Of a DNA stretch of 64,000 bases, positions 44,312 to 57,974 are shown piece after piece. The DNA comes from Apostichopus japonicus. Taxonomy: Eukaryota > Echinodermata > Holothuroidea > Aspidochirotida > Stichopodidae. How positions within the stretch are numbered: position 1 is the stretch's first letter; each line of letters opens with the position of its first letter. The notes under the pieces are model-generated. The model did no database searches and was not told the origin of the DNA. It saw only the letters and a list, made by a program, of their open reading frames with translations. The stretch lies in NCBI RefSeq assembly GCF_037975245.1, contig NC_092575.1:6763501-6827500 (forward strand), in the 5' to 3' direction. A program made the position numbers and the translations under genes.

Positions 44312-47300
44312 TTTTTTTTCTCTTCAGATTTTGTGATATTTTGTGACTGCATCTATAGCAATACCACTTGGCGAATGATGCCAATGAAGATGGACATGTT
44401 TATTATTTTCTTTATAATATCGAGGCTGTTTCTTGGAAAGATGCAGGCTCGGATCCAGGTGACGAAGATTACCCAACCCCCCCCCCCCGCTCCTTTTCCA
44501 CCCCAAACAGAAAAAGTTCAAAGCAGTTATTAGCACAATGATCTTTGCTTGAAGATGGCATATTATAGATCTAAGTTATAGCTATAAACATGTCACAGCC
44601 TATGCATAATCTAATTTCTTTTATCATCTCATCTCCATCTTTGTAATATATAGGGAGATGAGGTATTCAGGGCCACACTCCCGAATCCGTAACATTGGCT
44701 GCTTTCAAGGAATAAATCATCTGGAAGATTTTGAAGTCGAAGCTGTTGATGAACGCGTACAGCGATGACGTCACAGGCCAATGACTGTGATCATCTCCAC
44801 GTCGAGGAGGAGGATGAGTAAGGGAGAGTTTGTCAGTCAAATCATGGAGGTAAAAAGTTAACAGAACCTCTATTGTCAAATCAGTTAATTTTCAATCAAC
44901 TCTATCCAGAGTTAAAGGAAAGATATTGAGACTGCGGGTTCTAACTAACAGTGTGACGAAAACCCAAAATTTCTTTAAAATAAGCGTTATATAACATTGT
45001 CTGTTACCGGGTTATCTCTTTAAATGCTCCATGGCATCCTGCTACCAGAAACAATTGATCAAAGTTATTCCACGAAACCCTGGAGAGATATCAAAAATCA
45101 TGACTTTCATAATTTTGGTATCTGCAACAGTATTGACTCAAGTTGCTTGCTGATAAACTAAATATGTTAAACAACTCTTTGCAAGTAATATGATCTCTTT
45201 GGAATCGTAAGTCGAAACGAGAAGACTTGCATCGTACAGTGTAATTAGAGCCGTTTTGTAACTTCTGTGCATTGCTACAAAAGCCAATAATTAGTGTGTT
45301 CAATTTTGTCGCAAAACTAGTACGGGTTCAAAATCGCGGCAATAATAAATACTAAGAAATACTTCTTTTTTAAATTGTATATAACGATTCCACTTGATTT
45401 CATCTTTACATCCTTTCTGTTGGTGGTTTCTCCCCCTTATTTTTTGTTTGCTTATTATTTGTAAAAAAAATATGTTCTTGTAAAGAAATACACCACTTCA
45501 GTCTTGCAAACCTGTTTCTCGCGTGATTTAGTAGAGAGTACTAGACGGAAGTATGTCAATCAACATAACGAAATATGGCGTGCCTGTCATTGCTTGTGTA
45601 TAAGTCGTTTGTTTTTTATCAGTTTTTATGGCAAGATGGACTACATAGACGAAACTATATATATTTAAATATGTATATTTATGATAGGCATATATCATAT
45701 ATATGCTATAATTATAGAATAATATTCAAACCAAGAAATTCAAAACCAAGAGCTAGGCCTAAATACTGTGTGAGTACATCATCTTGAGTACTAGAACAAG
45801 TATATGTTAAATTATACAAGTACACACGGTGCTGAACGGCGAGTGTGCGTACTTCATCTTACACTATATAGTAACGTATATAGTGTACTACATTTACAGA
45901 ACGCCCCGCGAGTAGACTGGTGGAACCAATTAAATTACAAGTGGGATAGGGTGGCGGTGGGTAGGGGGAGGGGATGCTGCCACTGCACGCGAGTACGATT
46001 ACAAATCAATGAGGGAGACAATATGAGTACATGTCTGGACTCATTACGAGTATGTCTGATACAATCTGTTAGCCTTCTTTTGCTGATCAGCTGTATACCA
46101 CGTTGTCATACAAAGGGACTGTTGAGGAAGGGGATGGAGGAGGAGGGTGGGGGAGGGTGGTTACCCACAAGGTCATTGATTTGTAAACATCACGAAGCTT
46201 TATATGGCCGTCAAATGATTGTTTTTGGTTAAGTTCTAAACATATCGAAAAGGTAACGTAGATGATCCAAAATTAAGAACAATTTATGACATTTTATGGG
46301 TTTCGTAATTATTATCGATTACCGGCGTACAATGAACTGTTTGTTTCCATGCATTCATTATACATAGTCTAACTTGATGAATAACATTAATACGTGGAGG
46401 GCAGGCGGGTGGGGGAGGGCCGGCGGGTGTGGGGAGGTGCGGCGGATGGTTGGGGCGGCGGATATGGGAAGGACTTTTTTTTGTTTTGATGTTTGCGGTC
46501 CAGGAGTACACTCTAGCTGATCTTATGATTATATTCAAGTGCCCAGTGTTGCATTTGTCTCGCTACTGACTTAAAGTTTAGTTGAACGCAATTGTTATTA
46601 CTTTGGTTGTAATTAGTATATATAACATCAATAGAGGCAACTGACAAAGTATGGCTTCTTTTGTAGCCGTGTTTACTCACAAACAATTGGTAGCCTGATT
46701 TGCATATAAATGATAGGCGAACTTTACTATCATCAGCTATGATTTTGATATAAATTTCAAGGGGAATAGTTATCTGATAGTAATTTTCGAGGTAATGTTA
46801 TGCATCGGCAGTGTATGCTTCAAAGTGTTCACAGGGAACTATAAGAACTATTACAATTTACGTGAAAATGGGATGAATTTGTCAAAGTAAGGAAAACTAG
46901 GCTAAAACAAAGTATTCAAATTTAGTCATTTGGGGATTCGCAACTTTCCTTTTAAGCTCATTTGCTCTACTTAAAAAACAACGTTTCATGTTTGGTTTCT
47001 GACGATGTGTCCTTGCCCAAACAGAGAATATTAAAACGAAGACGTCACTATAAATGGTACATTCTGAGGAATAGTTAGATAACTATTTATATAACTTTGG
47101 TTTATAAGGAAGCCTTTATCGGAATGTAGTACCTTCTTCAAACTCTTGACCTATTGAAGGGGGGGGGGGTGGATGCTGGTGTTGTTGTCGATGACTCCCA
47201 TGTGGCGGATGGGGTGAAGGGGGGTCCTCCCCTAAAAATGAAGGTTGAGACATCAAATCGTGCATACTAAGGCATATTTAGATTTGAATAAATATTAAAT

Positions 47301-47820
47301 GAAATTTGATATATAATTAAGCCTAAACGCAAGGTTCTGCTAATAACTACTTATAAACTGTGAATTGAGATTGTCAGGGGAAGGGTGGGAGTGGGTTGGA
47401 AAGGGGTGTACACCCTAACCCCGTGGATCCGCGCATGCTGCGGTTTACATAAATATCACAAACTGCATTTCCTCAGTAAATAGACTTGTACGCAATAACA
47501 TGAGTATGAGTAAAAGTATAGTATTGTCCATGGTATATGGATCCGAGTACCAGGCTCCAAGTGCGAGTACTATAGTGTAATATTGCACTGCCTGTATATA
47601 GAACTACTAGATCCCAAAATCAGTACCAGAACGAGTACAAATCCAGAACGAGTAGTTAATATTCCACTATACTATCTACTCTAGATGTTCGTTTTCACGA
47701 CGGTGGGTCACGTGCGAGTACCATGTAACTATGCTATGAGTACGGACTCATTAAACAAGTCTGTTAATTAAGTATCATAATTCCAATTGATCCTGAAACT
47801 TGCGTGACTTTTTTGCACTA
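44312..47820. other. Intergenic sequence, no gene recognised
   Basis: Contains poly-C (44477-44489), the CRE/CCAAT pair, several G-rich tracts (45955-45975, 46396-46460, 47160-47170, 47378-47400) and scattered gagtac-type repeats (about 47500-47760). The 142-residue open frame at 45804-46232 shows no family similarity and includes low-complexity Gly/Arg and Gly/Glu parts. Confidence 0.55.
44766..44782. promoter_or_regulatory. CRE palindrome (TGACGTCA) with adjacent CCAAT
   Basis: The full CRE/ATF palindrome is at 44766-44773, and CCAAT is at 44778-44782. A short open frame crosses the region on each strand, but none is recognised. Confidence 0.35.
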
Positions 47821-47821
47821 A

Positions 47822-47885
<64 letters not shown>
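47821..47885. repeat. (TA)n microsatellite
   Basis: About 65 bp of ta dinucleotide with one c interruption. Confidence 0.95.
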
Positions 47886-47887
<2 letters not shown>

Positions 47888-48521
47888 AAGGTTAGTTCCG
47901 CAGGCGCTGCATACACATCCCTTCCTTTGTGAACTCACTTTATTGACCCGGATTAAACTTAATCATATGAACACTGAAGGTTACTACAGTATTTTAAAGT
48001 TACATTATTTATATTTTATCTCGGTAATTCTGCTAAATCACAGCTTAGCTATGATAGTGCGCTCTCTTCAATAAATCCGAACCGTCCACTCGTGAAGGCA
48101 TGGAACTATGACGTCATACTAAGTCAATAATGAGCAAAAAGGCTAACACCATGTGTCGGCTGGTAGGTAAATAACCTTACGGGCTTTAAGACGCCTTAAT
48201 GAACTGTTCTACTAAGTACTTATAGAACCTACTTTTCCGCCCCTTGGGCTGCTCAAATGGACTGTCAATGACCGAATCTACAGCCATAACTGACTAAAGA
48301 AATACTGGGAACTATTATTGCCATTATTCTAACCCATTCATCCAGTCAAAACAATGCTTGTTGCTTCTATAAAACTTAGATTGATTCCCGCGTTAATTCG
48401 ACAACATGAGTTAATATACTGTTACACACTATGTATGGTTTGTCTATATAGGGACAGTGTAGAATGAGACTGTCATGTGTATAATATCTCTAAACATCAC
48501 GAAGGCTACTGCACAGTTTCG

Positions 48522-48790
48522 TAAACACTTCCCCTCAACAAAGTGATTGGAAACGAATATATATAGGCATACTGTATAACATATATAAACACTTCCCCGC
48601 ATGGAAGTGATGGGAAGCGAATATACGCATACTGTATAACATATATAAACACTTCCCCGCATGGAAGTGATGGGAAACGAATATACGCATACTGTATAAT
48701 ATATATAAACACTTCCCCTCATGGAAGTGCTGCAAACACTTATATATAGGCATACTGTATATATTTGTAAACATCCCTCGGCCCGACAAA
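48522..48790. repeat. Tandem repeat, about 4-5 units of 60-66 bp, each with a hairpin
   Basis: Units contain aaacacttccccgcatggaa, then gtgatgggaaacgaatatac, then gcatactgtataacatata. cacttcc and ggaagtg within each unit are perfect complements around a 6-nt loop in the two best copies. The outer copies are diverged. Minus-strand frames (MRGSVYICYTVCVYS-type) only translate the repeat. Confidence 0.92.
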
Positions 48791-50399
48791 GTGATGGACA
48801 CACATATAGGCTACTGTATGAATTCGTACACATTATACTTGATCCTCAGCAAAGGGATAAACATGCAGCAAGTGTCCTTAAAGCGGAGCCGGAGTCGGTC
48901 ATCCTTGGACTTCGTGTCTCTGTGGACAGTGTCATTCCTTTTCATTTCATATTTGTATGATCTCAGACATAAGATAGTATCATCGTATATAGACATTGTA
49001 TAAATACAGGTACCCGTATGTATGATTGTGTAGAACGGTGACTTGGCTATTGAGAGCCACTTTAAGAGGCCGTAGATACGTAATTTCAGACGAAGAATCA
49101 GATTGCGAGAATTGATATAACTTGCGAACTAAATTTTTGTTGTAAAAATCCTTTATCCTTTATATACTGTATCACCTTCTTCTGCCCAATCAGGTTCCCC
49201 CCCCCACCCCCATCTCTTCCTTAGAAGCCTTGATGGCACATATCTCATTGAAATGTCCTTGATGATCAACATCTGTTTCTTTGACACAAACAAAAGCAAA
49301 CCAAACATCAAACTAATGTACAAGCAAGCAAGAAACCAAATAAATAAATAAACTATATATATATACATGTACCAATGAAAATAACATGAAAATTCGAATT
49401 GATTGTGATAGATACATTTTAAGTGTCGGATTGAGAATTATCTAGTTTCGCTTCATCGTTAACAGTGCACTCAGTGGCAATTAGCCGACAGATCAGCCGA
49501 GATTAGTTACGGGATGGTGGAGAGGGGGAAGGGGGTTAAAGGTTGTGTGTTATTGTAAAGACAACGACGATTCTCTTTTACATTACCAGGTGGGGTTGTT
49601 GGGCGAGGGGTGGGGGTGAGGAGGAGAAGGACTGGAAGTTGCTTGCTTGCCTTCCTCCAGGTGCACATAGTTTGCTGATGGTTGTTGTGGCTGTTATTGT
49701 TTATATCAAGTGCATCCTTGTAAGTTTTAAAGAAATCGTATGGTAAGGGGCGACGATTGCTTATTGTGTTAAACCTGCCAGAAAAAAAATCTAAAAGAAC
49801 TTATACAATTTTGTTTTCTTACAATGTTTCTGGATGAATCCTTTCATAAATCAAGGTGACACACAGCGTCGCTTCGTTATTACATGTCCAAACGTTTCTG
49901 TACATCCAAGGATAAGCATCCTTATTCTAATCTCAGGTACGCCCTTCGAAGGGCATTGTCATATAGGTAAGATAACGAGCACGAGAAAATAACATTATGT
50001 CCTTTATGTCCTTTTTATAAATATTTATATTTAGGCCTATACTGGAAATAAATAAACTAAACTTAACTGAAACAATTTGAACGTCCATTCCATTTATAGA
50101 AGGCTATAGTAATGTTTGCTAACTTTCGTTTCATGAATCATGTTTATATCCCTATATTTTCGAGAAAGACAAAATTCTATATATTTCACAAATTTCATGG
50201 TTGAAAATCAACCTGCTTATAACGCACTACCGTTATAAACTATATGACAGTGCTGTATATAGGTTAAACTGAAATCGAATTCAGAGACGGCGCATCGATT
50301 GTATTTATAGACATTGCCTAATAAAGATTCCAAAATTTGACGGATATCTCGCAGGTTTTGAAGCATTAGTCTTATTTCCATCCTCTCTCGACGTTAATT
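48791..50399. other. Intergenic sequence, nothing recognised
   Basis: AT-rich sequence with G-rich tracts near 49515-49535 and 49599-49630 and a poly-C tract near 49197-49211. No coding-like frame was recognised. Confidence 0.55.
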
Positions 50400-51023
50400 T
50401 TCACCAATCAACTGAGTCTAGGAACCGACCAATGAGAATAATCGACTTTTCACTAAATACCGCGCTTTTCTCCCCTTTCTCAACACAAAACACTTTTGCA
50501 CATGCACAATCTCATCGAACCAATCAGAACTCTTCAAACGATGACATTGGACTACCGTACAAAACAACCGTTGAAGAATTTCTCTACGTTGAGGCTTCAC
50601 GACGGAGCACGTTGCCTGGTATAGTACCTCAGCTCTTCAAGAAAATCGTTCTTTAATCCATTAATATCGATCCCCTACACGGTACGACGTTCTCCCGCCT
50701 TTGACACTGTTGATTTCTCTCGCCATTTTTTCCTTCATCCATCCTGCCTTCCTTTTTTTTTCTCTTCGGCCTATTTTGAGGACAAACCTTCAGTTCTGGA
50801 TGTATTTCGATTTGGAACACATGTGACTTGGCATTTTCCACCTGCGTCAAGTTCATTGCAAAGGAAGTACGGGGAGAGGTATATTACTCTTGACTCTTTG
50901 TCGACACATACCAACAAAAAGGAAAAGAAAAGAAAAACTCGTACGGGAACGCTTATATACCACTGGACTTAATTTTGCCCGGAGCTACTCTGGAAAATCA
51001 TAGATAACAAGTTAGAGGAATAG
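50400..51023 (+). promoter_or_regulatory. Candidate promoter and non-coding first exon of a downstream gene
   Basis: CCAAT-type boxes occur near 50404, 50429 and 50519 (caccaatcaac, accaatgag, aaccaatcag). CpG content is raised through about 50450-50720. A TATA-like cttatatacc is at about 50951-50960. A strong donor, gaatag then gtaagtg, follows at 51024. Together these look like a promoter with a 5' UTR exon reading rightwards, whose coding exons would lie further right, perhaps beyond the window. No product can be named, and no transcript evidence is visible. Confidence 0.35.
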
Positions 51024-51782
51024 GTAAGTGTAGTTAGACGTCATTTTAATAATGAAAGATGGTTTTCAATTTTGATTACTAAAACCAGAGATACGAGAAA
51101 CTTATTTCTATATAGCTGAAAGTTCCATTACTTTTGCAAATATGTAGCTTTTATTATTATTATTGTATCGTTTCTCAGCGATGCTAAATATGATGTAATT
51201 TTTTTCTGATCGCAAAACGTATACAGAGAGCTGGTAATTAACATAATTAGTGTATATGAAAAATAGGTAAGCTAGGTCAAACGTTGAAGTAAGTATGTTT
51301 TCAAAAGTTTTTAACTGTTTAAACAAACTGTTGATATTTGATTAGACGGAAAGTCACCGAGGGAAACTGAAATCGTTCGAAATATTAAACATTAAAAATG
51401 TAGTGACAAGTTTACCCAAATGAAGAATAAGAGCGCTGAGAGAGACATGGGTGGGGTGGGGTGGGGGGGTAGGGATTTGTAGATGGGGTTTGAATGCTTT
51501 TCGTTGTGAAGAATTTTTTCCGTTCCCTACTTACTCTTGGCAAAGATATGCATGCGGTGCACACTGTGTTTACTATCGTTGTCCACAAGTATACTTCAAT
51601 CTTTTGCGGTATGGACCACTCTATATATACAAACAGGAAGATTAATGCTTCAAGGTTAAGAACAACACAACAGTACACGAAAGAGAATTAGAAATATGTA
51701 GATATGAATTATTGAAGAGATTCCCAAGAAAAGAAAAATAACCAAGAAACCTGAGAGGAGGAAGGAGAATGTACGGTACATA

Positions 51783-51803
51783 CAGTAAAGTAAAGTAAAG
51801 TAA
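51783..51803. repeat. (TAAAG)n microsatellite
   Basis: Four units of taaag. Confidence 0.85.
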
Positions 51804-52405
51804 ATGGGTTCAAAATATGACGATCGTCCCAAAATGATAATTCAGCTTGCCAACAAATATGTAAAAATTGAAATATTGTCGATTTAAATCGAAATATTAG
51901 TGACCAAATTTATATCCATTGAATTAGTTGCTCACACTGTCTACATTCTGTTCCTAGTTAGTCGTATAGGATGTTGCCTAACTCGAAACTGTTTTAATCT
52001 CTTTTTCCATGATTATCATTATTATAATTATTCATATTCATTGCTCATTGAAAGTAATAACTGCAGTAAACACTGGTCAGTCCACGATCATATAAGATGC
52101 ATGTCGTTTAATTGATAACAGCAATATGTTATCGACCTGTTACATGAGTTCATATTGAAAATATGGTGAAAGTTTACGACGTTGTTATATAACGCTATTG
52201 CGTTAGCAACAAACGGCTGTCTCATTATGGATCACGTGACGTATACAGTTGAGGCAAGGCAAAATACGACTCAAACGAATATACCGTCTATCTATACCCG
52301 TTCCTTTGTGTGCAGTCCAATTTCTTTGGAGATGTAAACGATATATTTTGGATGGCTGATTAATTATGACGGAACATATGTCGTTAGTTGCTGTTTAACA
52401 CATCA

Positions 52406-52410
<5 letters not shown>

Positions 52411-52468
<58 letters not shown>

Positions 52469-52477
52469 ATATATATG
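52411..52477. repeat. (TA)n microsatellite
   Basis: About 67 bp of ta dinucleotide, followed by a short (TG)n run. Confidence 0.95.
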
Positions 52478-53501
52478 CCTATATGTGTGTGTGTGTTTTG
52501 TTTCTTTGTGTCTTTTGTTTTCGATTTTACACTTTATTATAAAGACAATGACGTCGCCAATTTACTAATCAATTGCTCCCTTCTCTCCTCGCAAACGGTC
52601 GTGGAAGTTTCCCAGGGGGGCAATCAAGGAACGTTTTGAATAATACTGGTCCCAGAGGACACCATTTTGTACATGTAATTAAGTTGTAAGTGCTTGGCAA
52701 AATTGTAATGTTAATGAATAGGCCTATATACTTGCTCGTGTCGGGGTGAACACTGACAAATACATATATTTACAAGGGAAACACCTTAAACAGCGGGTTG
52801 ACCTTTTTGGAGGGACTTTAATGTGCGGTTGTTAAATTCATGCATGCAATCAAAGCGTCGTGTGTTTTCATACTTAGCCTCAGGCTGTATACACAACAAC
52901 AAGTCCACTTGCACTTTTGCACTTTAGACTGCACTTTTGTACTGGAAAGTTGTTAACAAAAGAAACACATTGTTTTTTAGATTTACACGCATGGTTGGTT
53001 GGTAGGTGAGGGTTTTTACATTGAATATTAATATAAGTGTCAATGTCATAGATATGTTCTGTTGCGTATGTGAGATTTATTGCTTTAAATAAAAGGAGAG
53101 GACAAAAGAGACAAAATAAAATACAAAGAAGGACGAGAAAGAACATGAAGTAATAAATGGTCTTGGCAGTGACCCCAGGAACCACACTGATAGAGAGAGA
53201 TACATAGTCGGTATAAATAGCCGTCAATGTCTCTTTTATTTTAATACCATACTTACATGTGTCAAAAGTTTAACAGTTGATAAGCTAACATAAAAGTGGC
53301 CTGTTGTGTCTCAAGCATATGAATAATCAAACATACAGTTATTTATGAGATAAGTGAAAATCTAAATTGCTTACAAACTGTGTACAATTCGTCGGACGTT
53401 TTCTGAGGGACACACAATTCTGATTTGTTAATATAGGCATGTTACGATTTGTCCGGATCAATAAGCTACAGTAGAGGCTGTGGATAGGATGTAGACTGAA
53501 T

Positions 53502-53508
53502 ATATATA

Positions 53509-53586
<78 letters not shown>
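53502..53586. repeat. (TA)n microsatellite
   Basis: About 85 bp of nearly pure ta dinucleotide. Confidence 0.95.
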
Positions 53587-53588
<2 letters not shown>

Positions 53589-56028
53589 AAGTAACTGCAT
53601 GTTCCTTAATAGATCGAGATGTATATCCTATAGAATAGCAATAGATAGTGACAAATTGAGATATTGCATCATAATTTAGCCATGGCAGCCGACTCCTCAT
53701 GTATAGGGAGTTCTATGCAGGGAGTCCCTTGTTAGAAGTAAGATGGTGCATTTTGAGGCATATTTTGTCATCGAGGCATAACAGGGAAGGTGCTACGGAC
53801 CCCTCCCCCCTTTAAATCGATGCTTGCATATTGACACTTCTTATCATAATACCTCATGTCATGTAAATATACTAAAATATTGTGTCTGAATCAGTTGCGT
53901 GCTAAAAGTTGGATGGGGCGGGGGGGGAGGGTGAGAGGGAGGGGATGGTCCTCACCCAATATCGTTAGTCCAGAGGGAAATGGTTCAGTCCGGGGGGGGG
54001 GGTTACATTCAACCGGCGAAAAATTAGACCACTGGTAAGGCGGTACAATGCCTTTCCAACCGCACACAGGAAATCAATTATTAGCTTTAACCTTAATTGC
54101 ATTTAGAGCTAGACCTAATTTATTGTCTAAATACGCCTATACGCACCACATGATGTCTAAACGTCTATTGTTTTACTTGATAACCCCAATACCTGACACT
54201 CTCTACATGGGAGTCGGCTTCAACGACAACAGCCCCCCCCCCCCCTCCCTCACTCCTCTAAGTATAAAAGCTGTTATTAGCACAACATTGCGTTTACACC
54301 TTAAAAGAACTTAATTTAACGTCTGAATTTGCCTCCGAATGCACAGTTTGACGTCTAAATATTCTCTCCTACATTGGCGTCGGTTTTAGCGACCCCCAGA
54401 GCAACACCTCCTCAATATAAAATCCATTCGCTTCTGGCTCTTCCAGTTAGGTTCATCCCCTATCTTAAGCATTGGGAAAACTTTAGAATTTGGCCCTCAA
54501 CCTTTAAAATCCCGTGCAAGCCATTGGTCTGAATATGGTAATTTCCAGATATTTAGAGTTCGGTGCTGAATTTTTGGTTATTGCTTAAAGTAGGGTTACG
54601 CCAAGCACTCTCATCATAGTCCATACAATATACCATCTTTGTTTTAGTTTTATATATTAATCGACAAACAACCAATCATTAAACTGATGTCATCTTTGCA
54701 TCTGCTTATATGTGAAAGCTGTTATTACTTCAAATTGAAATCCTTTACCATATACATAAACAAGACTAATTTTTTTATTGAAACTGTTCATACAATGTTC
54801 ATCAATTCGTTTCCATGGTTTCAGTCATCGTTTAGCAGCAACTATAATTTGATTTGTATACGTGTATATATGCATCATAACAATTTTGGTTTTTTTTTTT
54901 TATTGAAAAGCGTCCAAAAATTGCTCTCAATATTTTCCATACGTAGACTTTTTTTTGTCTCTTTACCAGATAAATGACCCATTAAATTGTATCCAACCCT
55001 CGTTTTTTACAAAAGACCAAGCTCATATAGATAGGTTGACAGCCTTACAGAGCATGAGTTATGTGGACTTTTGAAATTTAGTTCGCACTGCAGTTATACA
55101 TTCAGTTAGTGATTTTGGTCTGATTTGTTTCCCGACTTTTTCAAAGGCCTGACTGCACTGCGGGTGGCCGAGAACGTTTGTTTTCTAGATGTAAATACTT
55201 GTTTTCTCCGTGTCTGGTGGTACATTAGTAGTGCGATTGAGATGTGTTGGTACCTAGGAAAAAATGGCTACTTGTGTTTAGGTCCCTTCCAAAAGGGTTT
55301 ACAACAGGATATATGATACGACATATCATAATAGCTTCGCAATCCATGTGCTCCCCTTTAGAATACCATATAAAGGAGAACTTCTCTGGGCTTTGACGGG
55401 GGTTAGCTAATTCATCAGCTGCCCCGAAATTATTCATTGGTTTAATCAGATTCTTGTCCTTGTTGGTTCCTTTTCCTTCACCCTGGAAGACGGCTTATAT
55501 TAAATCCTCATTCCAAAACAGATCATCCTTATCCCAACAATGAATGCCAAATCAAAAAATACAAAAACCTATAGTCCTTCTCTCTCTTATCAAGCTGGAT
55601 GTTGTACTAACAAACAATCTAGCCACTTCCATCTTCATATATACTTACTACTGAAGACTCCAACACTATAAGGTATTAAACCACAATGTTAAAACGTGTC
55701 ACACTTTCAACCGTCTTGATTTTACCCCCTGTGGTAAACCACTTGAGGTCATCTTCTATATAACGTGCTTGGAAATCATATTCCTTGTAGAAAAGCTTAA
55801 TAAACCGAAGATTGACATGAAACCTTAATAAACCCCACCTCAGTCTATTTGCTAATGATGTCGGAGGTTCCAATATAAAACAAGAAGCATAAGTCGGTGT
55901 TTATCCTCTTTTTGGAAGGTTTTATTTTTCACTATTTTGTCATGGTGTGCTTACACTGGCGCATTAAGATTAACGGAACCCTCCCTGACGCGAAAGAAAC
56001 CACAAATGTCTAAGATAAAATCACTTGG

Positions 56029-56120
56029 CTGAGATCTTGTATGGTTTCATTTTCGATAACAAACTCAGCTTCAAAACCAATACTAATAAATTTATGGGTA
56101 GAGTCTACAGGAAACTTTAA
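56029..56120 (+). pseudogene. Possible remnant of a non-LTR retrotransposon reverse transcriptase
   Basis: One frame reads LYGFIFDNKLSFKTNTNKFM and then GRVYRKL before a stop. This resembles the LG-x-x-x-D-x-KLSF-x-x-N stretch just after the catalytic part of non-LTR reverse transcriptases. Flanking frames are broken by stops, so any such element is dead. The match is short and from memory. Confidence 0.25.
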
Positions 56121-57974
56121 ATCTATTTGATAACTCTTACAACATCATTTAATTTCCAGACTCGAACGTTTGTAAAGCTATACTTATAGTAGTCTACATT
56201 CTTCGAGATGTTACTTCAACTTTAAAATAACTTCTTTAATTGTAAACTTGATCAACGATACTCTTGCCTCAATATATTGGAGGGGAGGGGAAGGAGCAGG
56301 GTAAGAGGAGAGCGACCCCTGGTTCAGGAACCCACAGGCTAGTTTACTGCTGAGTAAAAACTCAGTATACGCATTGAGAGGATAGTAACATGAGTGAGTT
56401 GACAGGGTTAGCGTATTACTCTGAGGGTGGTACTGGTCATGCAGGTCTTGGACGGCCCGCACGGTTGTTTCTTTTTGTGTGTTCACGCTTGGGCGATGTA
56501 CCTTTTGGATCCATGTTTTGTATTGTCGAAATGAGAATAACTTGTCTTGTTCATTCTCCTTCTCCCGCTTGTGGCTTTGTCCAGTCACATTCCAATGTAT
56601 CTTTCTATGGTGTAGTCATAGCTATCGCTCCCAAATCCTAGAGGAAGTGCTCCCTACACAACACGAATAGGTACCCAACCCCCGGCATATGTGCGAGCTG
56701 TATGGCCACTGATCTGGACGTTTAGTTTCAAACATCAACACGGTCTCTCGTGTTATGGCATTGCACGTTGAAATATGAACAGCTGGTCAGCTGAGTTTAC
56801 TACTTTAGGTTACTGTTGTCTTGGTTGCACGTGTTTTTATATTAGCATTAAGGAAGAAAAAGAAACAAAACTGGCGAATTTACACCATCACATAGACGTA
56901 CAACTCTAGCGTTTATTGCTCAAGTATGCCCATTCGTTTTGATGTCAGGTTTATAGTCTTCAGACATCACACTTGCAATAATTTCCTTTCCGTTTTAAGA
57001 GACCGCTACCCCCGTTTTAAGTGATTGACAATGCAAAGTAGTTTCATTTTCTAGCTTATTGATTGAGTACACAACCGAGGCCTGTCAGGGCAGGCAGTTA
57101 TAGGAGGACAGACTGTTACACAGTCTTGAAAGGACCACGTATATAGGTTACGCTAAAAGGTATGACGGTAATTAAAATGCTTGTCTCTAACCTCGGTATG
57201 TATCGGGGTAGTGATTTTGTTGACAATGCAGTACAGGTTTGCATTATATATAATGATAGATGATAGGATGAGCCTATACAGCACCCCACTATGAAGCTTC
57301 TTGTAGTATTTCACCTAGATGGTTACCTATATGAACTATATTCGAATCGCGTGGTAAGATAACGAGAAGGCAGATATATGACGTCAAATCTGGCAGGGGC
57401 AGCCGAAGGGGTAAGGGGGATGGAGCATTGGGGCTCGGGGCCATTAGGGGGTCATGTAAAACATATGATAAATAATAATTAATGCTCACATTCAGAATAT
57501 ACAAAGTGGATCCGGCTCCTACCCCCTTGTGTACATATCCTCGTATGTTGAGAGGAACTGATAATTGGCGGTCCCCAGGAGCACGAACTTAACACTGATG
57601 GAAAAGTGAAGGCTTGATATAAGCCGTTGTTCATCCACGATCATCAAATGGATAAGGTTTCCAACTAGCATCTGTTGGCTTCCTGAGTCTTGGCAGTCAC
57701 CAAGCTAAACTTAACTATTCCCATACACAGAGCAGTCTTATATGTTAGACAAATTATTGTTGTCTGTCATGAAAAATGCAATTTGAGGGTGGAAGACATT
57801 GCTTCTTGCATGGAAAGTTCGGCATCGGTGACTATCATTTGACTTTATAGTAGTTTTTGGAGACATTATATACTGATGAGCTTTGAATGTCACATGATAT
57901 TCTTAGCAGATGGGCGAAGCATGCAGCTTAATACAAACATTAACGTTCCGCCTATATGTATGTATGTATTTTAG

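Larger units (their letters stand above)
51024..57970. other. Intergenic or first-intron sequence, mostly featureless
   Basis: Contains long TA microsatellites (52411-52477, 53502-53586), G-rich tracts (51453-51470, 53917-53945, 53991-54001), a poly-C (54231-54245) and a possible reverse-transcriptase remnant (56029-56120). No intact gene was recognised. Confidence 0.55.

Noticed and set aside
44138-44782. X-box, CRE and CCAAT as an MHC class II-like X-X2-Y module
   Set aside because: The X-box is over 600 bp from the CRE and CCAAT, far beyond the tight spacing of that module.
48444-48833. 129-residue minus-strand frame with repeated MRGSVYICYTVCVYS
   Set aside because: Translation of the 60-bp tandem repeat, and other frames across it are open too.
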